Of a DNA stretch of 44,527 nt, positions 42,321 through 44,527 are shown in pieces. This DNA is from Eubacterium ramulus (GTDB lineage: Bacteria > Bacillota > Clostridia > Lachnospirales > Lachnospiraceae). The first letter of the stretch is position 1, and the number at the start of each line of letters is the position of its first letter. The notes under the pieces are model-generated. The model was not told the origin of the DNA. It saw only the letters and a program-made list of their open reading frames with translations, and searched no databases. Location: positions 1 to 44,527 of the forward strand of contig NZ_JRFU01000089.1 in assembly GCF_003122485.1 (NCBI RefSeq). Direction: 5' to 3'. The translations under genes and the position numbers were made by a program.

Positions 42321-43286
42321 TTACTTTCTGGAAATAACTTTCTTTACTGCCTCTACGATATCTTCTGCCATCAGATTGTACTCTTTCATCAGGAAATCCT
42401 GTGGACCAACCTGACCGAAACGGTCCTGAATACCAACACGCTCCATCGGAACCGGTTTGTTTGCAACCAGAACGTTTGCAACTGCGGAACCAAGTCCGCA
42501 TCCAACCTGATGATTCTCTGCGGTAACGATGCATCCTGTCTCTTCTGCTGCCTTGCAGATCAGTTCCTCATCGATTGGTTTCCATGTATGCATATCGATC
42601 ACGCGGGCAGAAATACCTTCTGCGCTTAAAATTTCTTCTGCACGTAATGCTTCATCCAGCATAATTCCGGAAGCAATGATTGTTACATCTTTTCCATCTT
42701 TTAAGGTAACGCCTTTTCCGATTTCAAACTCTGAACCATCTGCATAAATGGTTTTGAAATTTTTACGGATCAGACGCATATAGCTTAACTTCGGATACTC
42801 TGCCAGTTTCTTTGTCAGAGATTTTGTCTGTACATAATCACAGGAATCAATGACAACCGCGCCTGGAACAGTCATATATAAAGCGCCATCCTCGAACGGC
42901 ATATGTGTTGCACCGTTGAACGCTGCGGTTACACCCGGATCGGAGCCGATGATATGTACCGGAACCTGAGAATAACCGGCTGCCAGAAACGCCTGGTCAA
43001 AGCAACGGCGTGCTGCGAAACATCCAAAGGAATGTACGAATGCTTTCATGCCTGCTGCTGCCATACCGGAAGCAACACCAACAGCATTCTGCTCTGCGAT
43101 TCCGGCATTGAATACTCTGTCGGGGAATTTCGCCTGAAGTTTTCCTACGTTGATACACCCGCCCAGATCACAGTCTACATGTACGATTGTCGGATCATTT
43201 TCCATCAACTCTGTCATTGCAGCGATATAACCATCACGATTTGCTCTTGCATCTTTTTTATGTTCACCTATCAATGTATAACTCAT
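42321..43286 (-). CDS. Transketolase, C-terminal subunit (split type)
   Basis: The 321-residue subunit holds the pyrimidine-binding and C-terminal domains of a two-gene transketolase. Glu65 in FNAGIAEQNAVGVASGMA is the conserved cofactor-activating residue, and His128 in NGATHMPFEDGALY lies in the active-site loop. In typical split transketolases that loop reads close to GEDGATHQ; here it is AAFNGATHM, with the DGA acid replaced, which could change substrate choice. AGGAGG 8 bases upstream fixes the start. It begins 14 bases after the N-terminal subunit gene. Confidence 0.88.
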   Translation of the reverse strand: MSYTLIGEHKKDARANRDGYIAAMTELMENDPTIVHVDCDLGGCINVGKLQAKFPDRVFNAGIAEQNAVGVASGMAAAGMKAFVHSFGCFAARRCFDQAFLAAGYSQVPVHIIGSDPGVTAAFNGATHMPFEDGALYMTVPGAVVIDSCDYVQTKSLTKKLAEYPKLSYMRLIRKNFKTIYADGSEFEIGKGVTLKDGKDVTIIASGIMLDEALRAEEILSAEGISARVIDMHTWKPIDEELICKAAEETGCIVTAENHQVGCGLGSAVANVLVANKPVPMERVGIQDRFGQVGPQDFLMKEYNLMAEDIVEAVKKVISRK

Positions 43287-43300
43287 AATCGCTTCCTCCT

Positions 43301-44152
43301 TTACTGAGCACGTACTGCAGCAAGTCTTTCTTCTGCTGCCTTGATTGCTTCTTCCCATTCCTCTTCCGACGGCTGAGATGAATGTGCTCCGATCGGTTCT
43401 GCAAAAGTTGCACCTTTTCCTTTGATCGTATTTAATACGATACAGGTTGGTTTTCCTTCTGTCTCGTATGCTGCCATTACTGCATCGTAAATCTGTGAAA
43501 CATCATTTCCGTCTGCTACATTGATCACATTCCATCCAAAAGCATCGAATTTTGCGCCAATTCCTTTTGCATGACCCATAACCTGCTCACAGGTACCGTC
43601 AAGCTGTCGTTTGTTATCATCGATCAGACAGATCAGATGATCCAATTTATAATGTGCTGCAAACTGTGCACCTTCCCAGATCTGTCCTTCGTCTGCCTCT
43701 CCATCACCTACTGTGACGAATACGTGGCTTGTTTTGCCTTTCATTTTATTTGCAAGCGCTGCACCTACTGCCTCGCTCATTCCCTGTCCAAGAGAACCGG
43801 TAGTCAGATCAACACCCAGTGTCATACGACGGTCTGTGTGGGATGGGAATCTTGTATGCGGCTGGTTCAGTGTGTATGCATCCTCTACCGGATAAAAACC
43901 TTTCAGTCCTAAAGTTGCATACATAACCGGTCCGCCATGTCCCTTTGATAATACAAACCAATCCCTGTCTTCCCAACGCGGTTCTTCCGGACGGACATTC
44001 ATTACTTCTCCGTACAGAACTGCCATGGCATCTGCCAGTGACATGGAACCGCCTACGTGTCCGAAACCTCTTGAGTGAATGATTTTTAATGTCTCGACGC
44101 GAATTTCTTCCGCAAATACTTTTAATTCATGTACTCTTTTTTCTGTCAACAT
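43301..44152 (-). CDS. Transketolase, N-terminal subunit (split type)
   Basis: The 283-residue subunit binds thiamine diphosphate: the Mg/TPP motif is GDGEADEGQIWEG (149-161) with Asn180 in LIDDNKRQLDG. His32 in RGFGHVGGSMS and His72 in LSKGHGGPVMYA are active-site histidines, and TTGSLGQGMSEAVG (117-130) is typical. The substrate loop QPHTRFPSH (97-105) differs from the GHP motif of classical transketolases. I start at the ATG at 44152, with AAAGGAG upstream; a longer frame would run into the promoter. It leads the operon tktN-tktC-4hbD-CoA-transferase. Confidence 0.9.
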   Translation of the reverse strand: MLTEKRVHELKVFAEEIRVETLKIIHSRGFGHVGGSMSLADAMAVLYGEVMNVRPEEPRWEDRDWFVLSKGHGGPVMYATLGLKGFYPVEDAYTLNQPHTRFPSHTDRRMTLGVDLTTGSLGQGMSEAVGAALANKMKGKTSHVFVTVGDGEADEGQIWEGAQFAAHYKLDHLICLIDDNKRQLDGTCEQVMGHAKGIGAKFDAFGWNVINVADGNDVSQIYDAVMAAYETEGKPTCIVLNTIKGKGATFAEPIGAHSSQPSEEEWEEAIKAAEERLAAVRAQ

Positions 44153-44200
44153 AATGCGCTCCTTTCGTTCGTTCGCTAAATTGTATACCATTTTTGAAAT

Positions 44201-44231
44201 AATATACTTTCTGTTTGTAATATACTTCTGT
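44201..44231. repeat. Direct repeat overlapping the transketolase promoter
   Basis: AATATACTTTCTGT (44201) and AATATACTTCTGT (44219) repeat with an 18-base period; the second covers the -10. GTATAC also occurs nearby at about 44182-44188. This pattern suits an operator. Confidence 0.5.
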
Positions 44232-44247
44232 ATATCATATATGTCAA
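44219..44247 (-). promoter_or_regulatory. Strong promoter of the transketolase-4HB operon
   Basis: On the minus strand TTGACA (44242-44247) and TATATT (44219-44224) are 17 bases apart. The leader is about 60 bases. Confidence 0.8.
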
Positions 44248-44304
44248 TTATATTTATACTATCCACCATTTCTTTGTATAATATACACAATTTTTAGTGG
44301 TTAC

Positions 44305-44400
44305 TTTTTTTGCATTTTTTAATATTGCAATCATTTTCACGCATTTTAACATCGATTTTTTTGCATTTTTTCCATTGTTTTTTGCAATTTTGCATTATTT
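44305..44400. other. Phased T-tracts upstream of the operon promoter, probably curved DNA
   Basis: Nine runs of three or more T's fall at roughly 9-13-base intervals (centres near 308, 318, 335, 345, 359, 368, 380, 389 and 399 of 44xxx), many in the word TGCATTTT or close to it. Such phasing predicts intrinsic bending and may also serve as an upstream promoter element. No gene is visible. Confidence 0.5.
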
Positions 44401-44421
44401 TGGTATACTATTTTGGTATAC
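44396..44421. repeat. Two adjacent 13-bp direct repeats containing GTATAC
   Basis: TATTTTGGTATAC occurs twice back to back, each unit ending in the palindrome GTATAC. It lies 150 bases upstream of the operon promoter. Confidence 0.75.
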
Positions 44422-44479
44422 TATCTTGCTCATTAACAAACTTTTTCATTCTATACTGACAACTGCCGGCAGGTTTTTG

Positions 44480-44527
44480 TTTATCTCAGTCGAGAAGACT
44501 CCCACTTCTGCAAGTGGTGAGTAATAA
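44480..44527 (+). repeat. Terminal hairpin repeat, right copy
   Basis: TTTATCTCAGTC is followed by the hairpin at 44498-44522 (ACTCCCACTT, loop CTGC, AAGTGGTGAGT). It is the outward-facing, opposite-orientation counterpart of the left-end copy. Confidence 0.6.

Noticed and set aside
42292-42534. A longer start for the 4-hydroxybutyrate dehydrogenase, adding 81 residues.
   Set aside because: The extension overlaps tktC, is Arg/Ser-rich, and the family N-terminus begins at the ATG at 42291 after a good ribosome site.
44153-44290. A longer start for the transketolase N-subunit.
   Set aside because: It would place the promoter and operator repeats inside the coding region; the ATG at 44152 has AAAGGAG upstream.

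Overview
The window looks like chromosomal DNA of an anaerobic, moderate-GC Firmicute, most likely a gut Lachnospiraceae (genus not determined). The evidence is gene content and order: an rnfCDGEAB cluster, a clostridial-type [FeFe] hydrogenase, cmk-ispH-rpsA, and rimP-nusA-rnpM-ylxQ-infB-rbfA-nrnA-truB-ribF-rpsO-pnp. Almost everything is on the minus strand; the two plus-strand genes are a YprB-like exonuclease and one D-Ala-D-Ala carboxypeptidase. No tRNA, rRNA, CRISPR array, prophage or complete insertion sequence is visible.

Layout. 1-1.5 kb: a diverged hairpin repeat at the very edge, a DUF896 protein and proB. 1.5-6.7 kb: the Rnf ferredoxin:NAD+ oxidoreductase operon. 6.8-8 kb: the plus-strand exonuclease. 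8.1-10.8 kb: cmk-ispH-rpsA with overlapping reading frames. 10.9-14.6 kb: a HI0933-family flavoprotein, an RpiR-type regulator and a carboxypeptidase. 14.7-18.7 kb: an [FeFe] hydrogenase overlapping a NuoF/GltD-like flavoprotein, behind a candidate Rex-controlled promoter. 18.7-22.5 kb: scpAB, a second carboxypeptidase and a cytoplasmic subtilisin. 22.5-33.5 kb: the translation and RNA-processing supercluster. 33.5-38.3 kb: a short Fur-like regulator, a codB-like permease + amidase + small-protein operon, and a Na+:amino-acid symporter. 38.7-44.2 kb: an unusual metabolic run comprising a split transketolase, 4-hydroxybutyrate dehydrogenase, a 4-hydroxybutyrate/butyrate-type CoA-transferase and a divergent phosphofructokinase. 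The last 375 bases are a promoter, repeated GTATAC motifs, phased T-tracts, and an inverted copy of the hairpin repeat seen at base 18.

How the parts fit. Rnf and the hydrogenase module both handle reduced ferredoxin and nicotinamide nucleotides and fit a fermentative energy economy. The 4-hydroxybutyrate enzymes also dispose of reducing power, and their pairing with a split transketolase is the most unusual gene neighbourhood here. The least explained signals are regulatory: a terminator-like hairpin directly after the codB promoter, a long folded leader before pnp, a folded leader before rpsO, a probable Rex operator at the hydrogenase promoter, and clean palindromes at several other promoters. 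These are sequence readings made by eye; no search or folding program was run.
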